The notes under the pieces are model-generated. The model did no database searches. It was not told where the DNA came from and saw nothing but the letters and a program-made list of their open reading frames with translations. From positions 1 through 64,000 of the forward strand of contig NZ_LABZ01000013.1 in NCBI RefSeq assembly GCF_001043955.1: 64,000 nt of DNA, written 5' to 3'. The stretch comes from Methylobacterium tarhaniae. GTDB taxonomy: Bacteria > Pseudomonadota > Alphaproteobacteria > Rhizobiales > Beijerinckiaceae. A program made the position numbers and the translations under genes. The first letter of the stretch is position 1; every line of letters begins with the position of its first letter. This document shows positions 9,372 through 17,937 of the stretch, in pieces.

Positions 9372-10607
9372 ATGAACCGTCAGCATCTCGCCCACGCCGT
9401 CCGCGAGCGTCTGGTCCGCCTCCCCGCGCCCTATGACAATCATTACGGCGTCGTCCCGCCGCCGCCGGAGGACGGCCTGCCCTTTCCCGGTGCCCTGGAC
9501 CGGCTCGTGGCGGCGAGTGCGGCCCTCGCGCGGATTCAGACGATCGCGCGGGACATGGCCGATCCCTACCTCATCAGCCGCATCCTCACGCGCCGGGAGG
9601 CCGTCAGTTCCTCGTCCATCGAAGGCACTAACAGCACGCTGGACGAGCTGCTGGAAATCGACGACGCCGGCGACCCCGCCGCGGTGCCGTCCGGACAGGT
9701 GCGACAGGTTCGCGAATACGCCCTGTCCCTCGACCGACTCCTGCCGCAGGCCCGGGCGCGGGGTACCGCCATCTTCGACATCGACCTGATCCGTCATCTC
9801 CACGCCGAGGTCATGCGGTCCGATCCCGACTTCGCGGACGTCCCGGGTGAATGGCGCCGCAGGGTCGTGTGGATCGGGGGCACGGGCAACATCGCCTACT
9901 CGACCTGGAATCCGCCCCCGCCGGACCGGATCGCCGGCTGCCTCACCGAGACGGTGGAGTATCTCAGGAACGAGGGGATGCAGTCGATGACACGGAACCT
10001 CGTGGTGCGAATGGCCGTGTCGCACGCGCATTTCGAGGCGGTGCATCCGTTCCGGGACGGCAACGGCCGCGTCGGCCGGCTGCTGCTGCCGCTCATGATG
10101 GCGGCGGAGGGTCAGGTCCCGCTGTATCTCTCGCCCTATATCGACGCCCATAAGGGCGCCTATTACGCGGCGCTGAAGGGCGCGCAGCAGCGGCTCGACT
10201 GGGAGGCCGTCATCGGCTTCGTCGCGGACGCGGTCGTCGCGACCACGGACGAGCTGATGGTCACGCGCCAGGCCTTTGCCCGGCTGCGCGCGGCCTGGGA
10301 GGTGCGACGGCGCTTCCGGAGAGGATCGGCCGCGCTGCGGACGCTCGATCTCCTGCCGCATTACCCGGTCCTGACGGTGAGGCGGCTGGCCTCCCTCCTC
10401 GATGTCACGACCCCGCAGGCCGGCCAGGCCGTCGGCCAGCTCGTCGCGGCCGGCATCCTGACGGAGCGGACCGGCTACGCCCGCAACCGCATCTTCGCGG
10501 CCGGAGAGGTGCTGGCAATCGTCAGCCGGCCGTTCGGCGTCGAGCCGATCCTGCCGGTCCTCGACGGCGGCGAGGGGGCGGCCGGTCTCAGCGCCGGCCC
10601 GGGCTGA
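9372..10607 (+). CDS. Fic family AMPylase with built-in inhibitory motif
   Basis: Predicted protein adenylyltransferase of 411 aa. The catalytic Fic signature HPFRDGNGRVGR begins at His225. The N-terminal inhibitory helix (S/T)xxxE(G/N) is present as SSSIEG with Glu84, marking the class in which the inhibitor is in the same chain upstream of the catalytic core. Residues about 330-395 (HYPVLTVRRLASLLDVTT, then AGILTERTGYARNRIF) look like a winged helix, common at the end of large Fic proteins. ATG at 9372 matches the usual family start; an earlier ATG at 9336 lies inside the dyad element and is less likely. The 3' end overlaps the convergent flavoprotein gene by 20 bp. The target protein is unknown. 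Confidence 0.9.
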   Translation: MNRQHLAHAVRERLVRLPAPYDNHYGVVPPPPEDGLPFPGALDRLVAASAALARIQTIARDMADPYLISRILTRREAVSSSSIEGTNSTLDELLEIDDAGDPAAVPSGQVRQVREYALSLDRLLPQARARGTAIFDIDLIRHLHAEVMRSDPDFADVPGEWRRRVVWIGGTGNIAYSTWNPPPPDRIAGCLTETVEYLRNEGMQSMTRNLVVRMAVSHAHFEAVHPFRDGNGRVGRLLLPLMMAAEGQVPLYLSPYIDAHKGAYYAALKGAQQRLDWEAVIGFVADAVVATTDELMVTRQAFARLRAAWEVRRRFRRGSAALRTLDLLPHYPVLTVRRLASLLDVTTPQAGQAVGQLVAAGILTERTGYARNRIFAAGEVLAIVSRPFGVEPILPVLDGGEGAAGLSAGPG

Positions 10608-11820
10608 ACGGCGCGGCCGGGACGAGCGGGGTCTCGCCCGACATCGCCTCGGCCAGGAGGCGGCCGGTCGCGGGGCCGAGGGTGAAGCCCTGGTGGCCGT
10701 GCCCGAACTGGAGCCACAGGCCCGGATGGCGCGGCGCCGGCCCGACGACCGGCAGCAGGTCGGGCATGCAGGGGCGGATGCCGGACCAGGGCGCGTTCTC
10801 GTGCGGACCGCCGAGGTCGAGGAGGTCCCGCGCGGCCGCCTCGGCGCGGGCGAGCTGGGCCGGGCCGGTCGCCGCCTCGGGCCCCGCCAGCTCGGCGCCG
10901 GTGGTGATGCGCAGGCCGGCCGCCATCGGGGCCAGGACGGTGCCGTTCTGCGCGTCGAGCAGCGGGAGGTCCAGCAGGCGGGTGCTGCGCCAGTGCCGGT
11001 GATAGCCGCGCTTGCGCACCATCGCGATCCGGTAGCCGAACCGGCGCAGGAGAGCGGGCGACCACGGCCCGAGGGCCACCACCGCGGCCTCGGCCTCCAC
11101 CGTCCCGTCCGCGGTCCGGACGCGCCAGCCCCGCCCGCCTGGCCCGAGGCTCTCGGCTTCGCCCCGCAGCAGCGTCCCGCCGCGCCGGACGAACAGGGCG
11201 GCGTAGGCCGAAACGAGCGCGCCCGGATCCCGGACCGACCACGGATCCTCCCAGTGGATCGCGCCCGCGCCCGTCCGCTTCAGCGCCGGCTCCGCCGCGG
11301 CGAGCGCGTCCGGCGACAGGACCCGCGAGCGGACCCCGTAGCGCGCCCGCAGCCGCTCGGCCTCCGCCACGGCGTCCTGCATCGCCCGCCCCTCGCGGTG
11401 GAGGACGCGAAAGCCGCCCCGGCGGACGAGGTCGGCGGCGCCCGCCGCCTCGATCAGCGCCGCATGTTCGGGGGCGGCATGCGCGATGAGGCCCGCACAG
11501 GCGCGCGAGGCCGCCGCGTGGCGCCGGGGCGCCGAGTGCCACCAGTAGCGCAAGAGCGGCCCGAGATGGCGGTGGAGGGAGCGAACCTCGTAATGGACGT
11601 CGTTGCTGCGCCCGGTCGCGATCGCCCACAACGACGCCCGGTCCCGCGGCATGGCGTAGGGCTCGACCGCCTCGCTCTGGATGATCCCGGCATTGCCGTA
11701 GCTCGTCTCCCGACCCGGCTCGCCCCTATCGACGAGGACGACCGACCAGCCACGCTGCTGCAGGTGGAGGGCGGTACCGACGCCGGCCATGCCGGCGCCG
11801 AGAACGATCGCGCTGCGCAA
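10588..11820 (-). CDS. FAD-dependent D-amino-acid dehydrogenase-like oxidoreductase (DadA family)
   Basis: 410-aa flavoprotein of the DAO fold. The FAD-binding Rossmann motif VLGAGMAGVGTALHLQQRG is at the very N-terminus and the C-terminus has FGHGHQGFTLGPATGRLLAE, the usual last flavin-contact region. Length matches the DadA family (about 415-435 aa). The start is TTG at 11820, preceded by GAGG at good spacing; longer frames run back into the dehydratase gene. It lies 73 bp downstream of the dehydratase on the same strand and is probably co-transcribed. Substrate is not determined by sequence; D-amino acids or a hydroxyproline-like compound are possible. Confidence 0.85.
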   Translation of the reverse strand: MRSAIVLGAGMAGVGTALHLQQRGWSVVLVDRGEPGRETSYGNAGIIQSEAVEPYAMPRDRASLWAIATGRSNDVHYEVRSLHRHLGPLLRYWWHSAPRRHAAASRACAGLIAHAAPEHAALIEAAGAADLVRRGGFRVLHREGRAMQDAVAEAERLRARYGVRSRVLSPDALAAAEPALKRTGAGAIHWEDPWSVRDPGALVSAYAALFVRRGGTLLRGEAESLGPGGRGWRVRTADGTVEAEAAVVALGPWSPALLRRFGYRIAMVRKRGYHRHWRSTRLLDLPLLDAQNGTVLAPMAAGLRITTGAELAGPEAATGPAQLARAEAAARDLLDLGGPHENAPWSGIRPCMPDLLPVVGPAPRHPGLWLQFGHGHQGFTLGPATGRLLAEAMSGETPLVPAAPFSPGRR

Positions 11821-11893
11821 CTCACCGCCTCGGGGTTCGGATCGGCCACGGCCGGACGGCCGCCGGGAATTGGGTATGCAGGAGGCGCGCCTT

Positions 11894-13594
11894 TCACCCC
11901 TCCCGTCGCATGAAATCGAAGTCGCAGCCCTCGTCGGCCTGGGTGACGGTGTCGTGGAACAGGCGGGCATAGCCGCGGGCCGCCCAGTCGGGCCGGGCCG
12001 GGGGCGCGAGGGCGGCGGCCCGGGCGGCGAGCTCCGCCTCGTCGACGAGGAGGTCGATGCGCCGGCCGGCCACGTCGAGCTTGATGCGGTCGCCGGTCCG
12101 CACCAGCGCCAGCGGCCCGCCGACCGCCGATTCCGGCGTGACGTGGAGCACGATGGTGCCGAAGGCGGTGCCGCTCATCCGGGCATCCGAGATCCGCACC
12201 ATGTCCTTGACGCCTGCCCGCGCGAGCTTCTTCGGAATCGGCAGGTAGCCGGCCTCCGGCATGCCCGGCGCCCCCTTCGGCCCGGCATTGCGCAAGACCA
12301 GGACGTCGTCGGCCGTGACGTCGAGGTCGGGGTCGTCGATCCGTGCCGCCATGTCGGGGATCGAGTCGAACACGACCGCTCTCCCCTCATGCTGGAGGAG
12401 CCGCGGGCTCGCCGCCGAGTGCTTGATGAGCGCGCCGCGCGGCGCGAGGTTGCCGGTGAGCACCGCCATCGCGCCGATCGGCTTGATCGGCCGGTCCGGC
12501 GAGCGGATCACGGTCTGGCCCGGCACGTCCTCGGCACCCGCCACCACGTCGCGCAGGGTCGCGCCCGTGATGGTCGGGGCGTCGAGGTCGATCAGCTCGC
12601 CGAGTTCGGCCAGGAGCTTCGGCACGCCGCCGGCATGGTGGAAATGCTCCATGTAGTGGTCGCCCGAAGGCTTCAGGTCGACGAGCACCGGCACCTCGCG
12701 GCCGATCCGGTCGAGGCTGTCGAGGTCGAGGTCGACGCCCGCCCGGTTCGCCATGGCGGTGAGGTGGATCACCCCGTTGGTCGAGCCGCCGATCGCCTGC
12801 ATGACGACCTGTGCGTTGCGGAACGCCGCCGGCGTCAGGATCTCGCTCGGGCGCGGGCCTCCGGTCTTCGCCATCGCGGCGGCGCAGGCGCCGCTCGCCT
12901 CGGCGAGGCGGATCCGCTCGGCGTGGGGCGCCGGGATGGTCCCGGCCATCGGCAGGGCGAGCCCCATCGCCTCGATCATGCACGCCATGGTCGAGGCGGT
13001 GCCCATCACCATGCAGGTGCCGACGGACGGCGCGAGGCGCCCGTTGACGGTCTCGATCTCCTGCTCGTCGATCTCGCCGGCGCGGTGCGCCCCCCAGAGG
13101 CGGCGGCAATCGGTGCAGGCGCCCAGAACCTCGCCGCGATGGTGGCCGACCACCATCGGGCCGACCGGGATCACCACCGTCGGCAGGTCCACCGAGGCCG
13201 CCGCCATCACCTGCGCCGGCAGGGTCTTGTCGCAGCCGCCGATGACGATCACCGCATCCATCGGCTGGGCGCGGATCATCTCCTCGGTGTCCATCGCCAT
13301 CAGGTTGCGCAGGTACATCGAGGTCGGGTGGGCGAAGCTCTCGTGGATCGAGATCGTCGGAAACACCATCGGCATCGCGCCGGCCAGCATCACCCCGCGC
13401 TTGGCCGCCTCGATCAGCTGCGCGGCATTGCCGTGGCAGGGATTGTAGTCGGAGGCGGTGTTGGTGATGCCGACGATCGGCCGGTCGAGGGCGTCGTCGG
13501 AATAGCCCGCCGCCTTGATGAACGCCTTGCGCAGGAACAGCGAGAAGCCCGCATCCCCGTAGCTGGTCAGTCCCTTGCGCAGCCCCTTGCCCAT
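11894..13594 (-). CDS. IlvD/Edd family dehydratase (sugar-acid or dihydroxy-acid dehydratase)
   Basis: 566-aa iron-sulfur dehydratase. Three expected cluster cysteines are visible: Cys53 in NPCHGN, Cys121 in GGCDKT and Cys194 in GTCMVMGTAS. The C-terminal catalytic region with DARMSGTAFGTIVLHVTPE matches the family. Proteins of this length and with this C-terminus are usually aldonic-acid dehydratases (arabinonate, xylonate) or branched-chain dihydroxy-acid dehydratases. The catabolic setting, beside a 2-hydroxyacid dehydrogenase and an FAD dehydrogenase, favours a sugar-acid or hydroxy-acid substrate, but this is inferred. ATG start at 13594. Confidence 0.9.
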   Translation of the reverse strand: MGKGLRKGLTSYGDAGFSLFLRKAFIKAAGYSDDALDRPIVGITNTASDYNPCHGNAAQLIEAAKRGVMLAGAMPMVFPTISIHESFAHPTSMYLRNLMAMDTEEMIRAQPMDAVIVIGGCDKTLPAQVMAAASVDLPTVVIPVGPMVVGHHRGEVLGACTDCRRLWGAHRAGEIDEQEIETVNGRLAPSVGTCMVMGTASTMACMIEAMGLALPMAGTIPAPHAERIRLAEASGACAAAMAKTGGPRPSEILTPAAFRNAQVVMQAIGGSTNGVIHLTAMANRAGVDLDLDSLDRIGREVPVLVDLKPSGDHYMEHFHHAGGVPKLLAELGELIDLDAPTITGATLRDVVAGAEDVPGQTVIRSPDRPIKPIGAMAVLTGNLAPRGALIKHSAASPRLLQHEGRAVVFDSIPDMAARIDDPDLDVTADDVLVLRNAGPKGAPGMPEAGYLPIPKKLARAGVKDMVRISDARMSGTAFGTIVLHVTPESAVGGPLALVRTGDRIKLDVAGRRIDLLVDEAELAARAAALAPPARPDWAARGYARLFHDTVTQADEGCDFDFMRREG

Positions 13595-13958
13595 CGCGTG
13601 CTCCTCCCGGCGGCCTTTTCTCCGGTTCTACGGCCGGAGGGGTCGTTGTCAATGAAGCTCGCGCGCCTGCCAGAAAGGTGCGCTGGGAATCACGGAGCGG
13701 CAACGCCATCAATCATCATCGCCATTTCATGCCCGATGAGCCGCAAAACATCACAGGATAAATTTGGTCAATATTTGGTCTGCTTGCGGTATCATCCTCA
13801 GTGGAGTCGAAGGAAGCTTTGCCGGCAGCCGCCGAATGTCTCTGGTCCCATCGTATTTTTCTTTCGGGACCGTAGCGCGCCGCGATCGTCGATGGCCGGT
13901 CGCCACACGATCGGGTCGCGGGCGGGGCGAGCGCAAGGGTCTCCCCCCGCATCACCGC
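13595..13958. other. Intergenic region upstream of the dehydratase gene
   Basis: 364 bp without a convincing gene, including an AT-richer patch at about 13705-13800. It should carry the dehydratase promoter (minus strand) and the end of the hydroxyacid dehydrogenase transcript. Direct repeats in it are listed separately. Confidence 0.5.
13763..13780. promoter_or_regulatory. TTTGGTC direct repeat, candidate regulator site
   Basis: TTTGGTC occurs at 13763-13769 and again at 13774-13780, an 11-bp step that is one helical turn. It lies about 170-185 bp upstream of the dehydratase start. GGTC half-sites are typical of GntR/FCD-type operators, but no regulator gene adjoins, so the match is only suggestive. 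Confidence 0.25.
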
Positions 13959-14939
13959 TCACGCCGGCCGCCGCGACCAGCTCTCCGCGTTGACGGCGCC
14001 CCGCGGCACCTCCCCCGCCAGGATGGCGCGCACCTGCGCCACGGTGTCGAAGGCCTGCGCCTCGATGGCCGGCGGCGTGAGGCCGCCGATATGCGGCGTG
14101 GCGATGATTCCGGGCAGGCCTGCGAGGTCGGGCGAGGGCATCTGGTCCGTGGCGCGTCCGACATCCAGGGCGGCGCCGGCGATCCGGCCCTCGGTCAGCG
14201 CCGCCGCGAGGGCTGCCTCGTCGACGAGGTTGCCGCGGGACAGGTTGATGAAGACCGCGTCGCGCCGCATACGCCGGAGCGCCGCGTCGTCGATCAGGTT
14301 CTCGGTCGCCTCGGTGGCGACAGCCAGGCAGACGACGATGTCGGCTTCCGCCAGCAGCGTCTCGAACCCCACTTGCCGGCCCCGCCCGGGCGGGACGGCG
14401 ACGTGGGGATCGGAGATCAGCACCTCCATCCCGAGGGCGGCGGCGATGGCGGCGAGGTTCCGGCCGATCGCCCCGTAGCCGATGATCCCGAGGCGGCTGC
14501 CGGACAATTGCCGCCCCATCCGCGCCTCCGGCGCGCGGCCCGCCTGATAGTCGCCCGTCGCCCGCGAGATGCCGCGCGACAGGTCGACCATGAAGCCGAG
14601 CGCCAGTTCGGTGACCGAGGCGACGAAGCCCGGGGCGGCCTGGGTCACCAGCACGCCGGCCCGGCTCGCCGCCTCCAGGTCGATGTTCCGGATGTCGACC
14701 GCGCAGCGCAGGAACGCCCGGAGTTGCGGCAGGCCGGCGAAAACCTCGGCCGGGCCGGCGGCGAGCCGGTCGGCGACGACGAGATCGCTCCCGGCGGCAG
14801 CCGCGACGAGGGCGGGCGCGTCGAGGGGCTCGTCCCGGTCGTGAAGCACCACCTCGGCGAGGGATTGGAGCGCGGCGAGCGCGCGCGGGCCGTAATATTG
14901 CGCGCGACTGCGCGGGGTATGGGTCAGGAATACCTTCAT
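13959..14939 (-). CDS. D-2-hydroxyacid dehydrogenase family protein with altered catalytic Glu
   Basis: 326 aa, NAD(P)-dependent D-2-hydroxyacid dehydrogenase fold. The dinucleotide motif GIIGYGAIG is central, the Arg-bearing INLSRGNLVDEAAL follows, and the catalytic His is in ATPHIGG. The usual LDVFE segment reads LDVGRATDQMPSPDL, so the position of the conserved Glu is occupied by Arg262. This may mark a distinct subfamily or loss of normal chemistry. ATG at 14939 has GAGAGAGG upstream. It precedes the dehydratase on the same strand, with a 364-bp gap. Confidence 0.88.
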   Translation of the reverse strand: MKVFLTHTPRSRAQYYGPRALAALQSLAEVVLHDRDEPLDAPALVAAAAGSDLVVADRLAAGPAEVFAGLPQLRAFLRCAVDIRNIDLEAASRAGVLVTQAAPGFVASVTELALGFMVDLSRGISRATGDYQAGRAPEARMGRQLSGSRLGIIGYGAIGRNLAAIAAALGMEVLISDPHVAVPPGRGRQVGFETLLAEADIVVCLAVATEATENLIDDAALRRMRRDAVFINLSRGNLVDEAALAAALTEGRIAGAALDVGRATDQMPSPDLAGLPGIIATPHIGGLTPPAIEAQAFDTVAQVRAILAGEVPRGAVNAESWSRRPA

Positions 14940-15281
14940 GCCGGCCTCTCTCGTCGCGCGCAGGGCTCTCCGGGACAAGACATGGCGCAGGATCACCGTT
15001 CTCCCATGCGGGAGAGCGAGGCGCCTTCGCCGGATCTTCAGAGGAGCGTTCGACCGCGCAGGTCGGCGACCCGGCCCGCGCGGAATCGGCGCCTCCCGCA
15101 GGGCCGGGCGGCGCGATCTCAGGTCATGACGAGGTGGAGGGCAGGACGGTCCGACTTGTCTCGGCGCCCGTTTGAGGTGAATGAGGTCGTGTATGGGAAA
15201 AGAACTCCTCCGAGGCACCGGTCATCTCAGTCAAACAGGTTCTCGGATGATAAAACTGTTGCCGCTGCGGCCCTTCCCGCC
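14940..15281. other. Intergenic region upstream of the hydroxyacid dehydrogenase
   Basis: 342 bp in which I see no gene. It should hold the promoter of the hydroxyacid dehydrogenase (minus strand) and the 3' end of the next minus-strand gene. Confidence 0.5.
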
Positions 15282-16487
15282 TCAATAATCCCGGACCTCG
15301 TCGAACCAGCCCAAAGCCGCATCCTCGTCGATCCCCAGCGCGACCGCCCTGGGCAGCGCGCAGAACTGCACCACCGCCTCCCCCAGATCCTCCCGCTCGG
15401 TCGTCTCGATTCCCTTCATGGCGTTGAAGCGGTCGGCGAAAGCGACGATCGCGGCCTTGATGTCCGTGGCGTTCTCGGCCGTGGCGATGGCGGTGACGGC
15501 TGCGTCATAGGCCGCGTTCGCGGCTTTGGCCATGCGAGTGTTCCAGGCCGAAAACGGGCGCCCGTATTCGCCTTGCCACCACTCGGGCTTGCGCAGCTTG
15601 CTGACCGAGGCATGGTCGTCCCACGCTCGCAGCTTTTCGCGCATCTTCATCTGTGCCCTGAGGCGTTTGCCCGCCGCCTCATCGATATTGAAGGCAATGA
15701 GCCTGTCGAGATGCGGCCAGGTATCCAGCGGCGGAAGATCGGCCAGATCCGGGACGAAGCGGATTTCGAGGTTTCTGAGCGCGCGCAGCCCGGCGAGGGA
15801 CTCCCAATCGGCAAAGCTTCCCCAGAGCGACAGGCTTTCCAGTCCGGTGAATGCCTGGAGTCCCTTGAGCGATATGGGCCGCCCCATCGGCTTGCCGCCC
15901 AACGTCACCGAACTCGCCCGATGCAACTGGCCGAGGTCCGGCAGGGCGTAAGGCGCCTCGCCCGCGCGCCCGAGCCGCGGCGTCAAGGCCAGCATCGCCG
16001 GCACCTCGCCCGCGGCTGCGAGCCGGGACACGTCGCCCGAAAGGCCGAGATTGTACAAGGCCGGCAGGGTGAGGTGGAGCCGTCCCGGCAGCGTGTCGAG
16101 CCGCAGGAACAGGCTATGGATGTTGGCCGCATCCGCCTTGACGCTGCGCGACTCCGCGAAAGCCGGGCTCCAGCAGAAGTGTTCGATCCGCCGGCCCTGC
16201 GACCAGCCGAAGAACGCCGTGTCATTGCCATGATAGTCGATGTGGCGCGGCCAGGGCGAACCGGCCGGCGTGATGAAGGGATCGAAGGCCGACCAGTTGA
16301 TGGCCTCGTCCGCGGCGACGTGCAGGTCAGCCTTCTTCCCCATGCCGGCTCCGCCGATGACGAGCCGGCCTTGTCCCGGATTGATGGTCAGCACGTGGCT
16401 GTGTGGCCCGGTCAGGCTGATCCGGTACTGTCCCCATTCGCTCACCGAACCTTCGGGAAGGCCCGACACATCCCTTGGCGCCGTCAC
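15282..16487 (-). CDS. Uncharacterised leucine-rich-repeat-like protein
   Basis: 401 aa, no signal peptide or membrane segment, so cytoplasmic. I do not recognise a named family. Residues about 100-260 contain irregular leucine-rich units (LRLDTLPGRLHLTLPALYNL, GLQAFTGLESLSLWGSFADW, LAGLRALRNLEIRFVPDLAD) that suggest a short LRR solenoid for protein binding. The C-terminal third (WWQGEYGRPFSAWNTRMAKA onward) is helical. GTG at 16487 is chosen because AAAGGAG lies 7 nt upstream; an upstream GTG at 16517 has no such site. No operon partner. Confidence 0.7.
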   Translation of the reverse strand: MTAPRDVSGLPEGSVSEWGQYRISLTGPHSHVLTINPGQGRLVIGGAGMGKKADLHVAADEAINWSAFDPFITPAGSPWPRHIDYHGNDTAFFGWSQGRRIEHFCWSPAFAESRSVKADAANIHSLFLRLDTLPGRLHLTLPALYNLGLSGDVSRLAAAGEVPAMLALTPRLGRAGEAPYALPDLGQLHRASSVTLGGKPMGRPISLKGLQAFTGLESLSLWGSFADWESLAGLRALRNLEIRFVPDLADLPPLDTWPHLDRLIAFNIDEAAGKRLRAQMKMREKLRAWDDHASVSKLRKPEWWQGEYGRPFSAWNTRMAKAANAAYDAAVTAIATAENATDIKAAIVAFADRFNAMKGIETTEREDLGEAVVQFCALPRAVALGIDEDAALGWFDEVRDY

Positions 16488-16530
16488 GGGATCACTCCTT
16501 TCCACGGGAAGGCGCACGGCGCCTCCTCTT

Positions 16531-16553
16531 GATACGATGCGCGGGATTGTATC
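16531..16553. repeat. Imperfect dyad, possible operator
   Basis: GATACGAT (16531-16538) and ATTGTATC (16546-16553) form a 7-of-8 inverted repeat around 7 bp, 44 bp upstream of the leucine-rich gene on the minus strand. It could be a regulator site; nothing else supports that. Confidence 0.25.
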
Positions 16554-16784
16554 GTCTCGACCCCCGACCGCGCGTGGCCGGCAGGTCGCCGAACAAGGGT
16601 TGGGACATCCCGGGCTCCTTCACCCGGCCGCCCGGCGCTCCGAGCAGCGTGGCATGGCGCAACGCTGCTTGGATTCTTGTTTTCGCATCATTCTCACCGC
16701 CGAACCGGTGACCACTTCGGCGAATGATGCTTAGCCTGGCGCCGAGGCCGGGGCGACACCGGCCGGTCGAAGGGAGGGGACAGG

Positions 16785-17801
16785 ATGCCGACGCGCAGAA
16801 CGATCGTTCAGGGGGCCGGGGCAGGCCTGCTTCTCGGCCCCCTCGCCTCCCGGCGCGCCCGGGCGGCGCCGGACGGCGTGCGGCTGAGCATGGGCTCGCC
16901 GATGCCGCAGGCTCATCCGGCCACGACCTGCCTGGTCGAGGCCCTGGACGCGATCCGGGCCGAGAGCCAGGGCCGGATCGACATCACGCTGTACCCCGAC
17001 AGCCAGCTCGGCAGCGAGCTGAGCATGCAGTCGCAGCTGCGCTCCGGCGCCATCGCCTTCACCCTCACCTCGGCGAGTTCGCTGCAGACCCTGGCCCCGC
17101 TCGCCGGCATCCCGGGCGTCGCCTACGCCTTTTCCGGCTACGTGCCGCTCTGGGCCGCCCTCGACGGCGGGCCGCTGAGCGAGCGCATCCGCGATGCCCT
17201 CAAGGCGTTCGGGCTCAAGGCCTTCCGGGTCGTCGACAACGGCTTTCGCGACGTGATCACCGGCACGCGGCGGGTCGAGACCGTGTCCGACCTGCAGGGC
17301 CTCAAGATCCGGGTGCCGCCGAGCCCGCTCCTGACCTCGCTGTTCAAGGCCCTCGGCGCCTCGCCCACCACCATCAACCTCGCCGAGACCTACGCCGCCC
17401 TGCAGACCCGGGTGGCCGACGGGATGGAGAACTCGCTGCCGCAGATCGAGGCGACGCGGGTCTACGAGGTGCAGAAGTACCTCTCCCGCACCAGCCATTC
17501 CTGGGACGGGCTGTGGATCCTCGCCCATGGCCGGACCTGGGACGCCCTGCCGGGCGATGCGCGCGACCTGATCGCGCGCCATTTCGACAATGCGGTCGAG
17601 CGCCAGCGCCATGCCTTCGTGCAGATGAACTCCGCGGGCGAGGCGCGGCTGCGCGCCAAGGGCCTCGTCATCACCACGCCGGACCGCGCGCCTTTCCGGG
17701 CGGCCCTCGAGCGGGCGGGCTACTATGCCGAGTGGAAGGCCAGGTTCGGCGCGGAGGCCTGGGGCGCGCTCGAGCGCTATACCGGACCGCTCGGGGCCTG
17801 A
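16785..17801 (+). CDS. TRAP transporter solute-binding protein (DctP family), orphan
   Basis: 338-aa periplasmic binding protein for organic acids. The N-terminus (TRRTIVQGAGAGLLLGPLAS) is a twin-arginine-like signal with cleavage near ARA. Family features include the early SMGSPMPQAHPA strand, the LQGLKIRVPPSPLL segment containing the carboxylate-binding Arg, and the ADGMENSLPQI region. No DctQ or DctM membrane gene is adjacent, so it must work with permeases encoded elsewhere or as a sensor. The next gene, in the same direction, is a sarcosine-oxidase-type flavoenzyme, hinting at an N-methylated or amino-acid-like ligand; this is inference. Confidence 0.9.
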   Translation: MPTRRTIVQGAGAGLLLGPLASRRARAAPDGVRLSMGSPMPQAHPATTCLVEALDAIRAESQGRIDITLYPDSQLGSELSMQSQLRSGAIAFTLTSASSLQTLAPLAGIPGVAYAFSGYVPLWAALDGGPLSERIRDALKAFGLKAFRVVDNGFRDVITGTRRVETVSDLQGLKIRVPPSPLLTSLFKALGASPTTINLAETYAALQTRVADGMENSLPQIEATRVYEVQKYLSRTSHSWDGLWILAHGRTWDALPGDARDLIARHFDNAVERQRHAFVQMNSAGEARLRAKGLVITTPDRAPFRAALERAGYYAEWKARFGAEAWGALERYTGPLGA

Positions 17802-17937
17802 CGCCGCCGATCCTGCGCTGCCGTGCATCGGACCGGTGGCACGCCCCCTGCCCTGCCGGTCCCGGCGCAACTCCCGCCTTGCCGGGTGGCCGGTCTTTCG
17901 GGCAGCGTCGGATAAACGAAGCGAGGCAGAGGCATCG

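Noticed and set aside
11821-11970. Longer N-terminus for the DadA-like protein
   Set aside because: The extra 50 residues run into the dehydratase gene and lack family similarity; the TTG at 11820 has a ribosome site and starts at the FAD motif.
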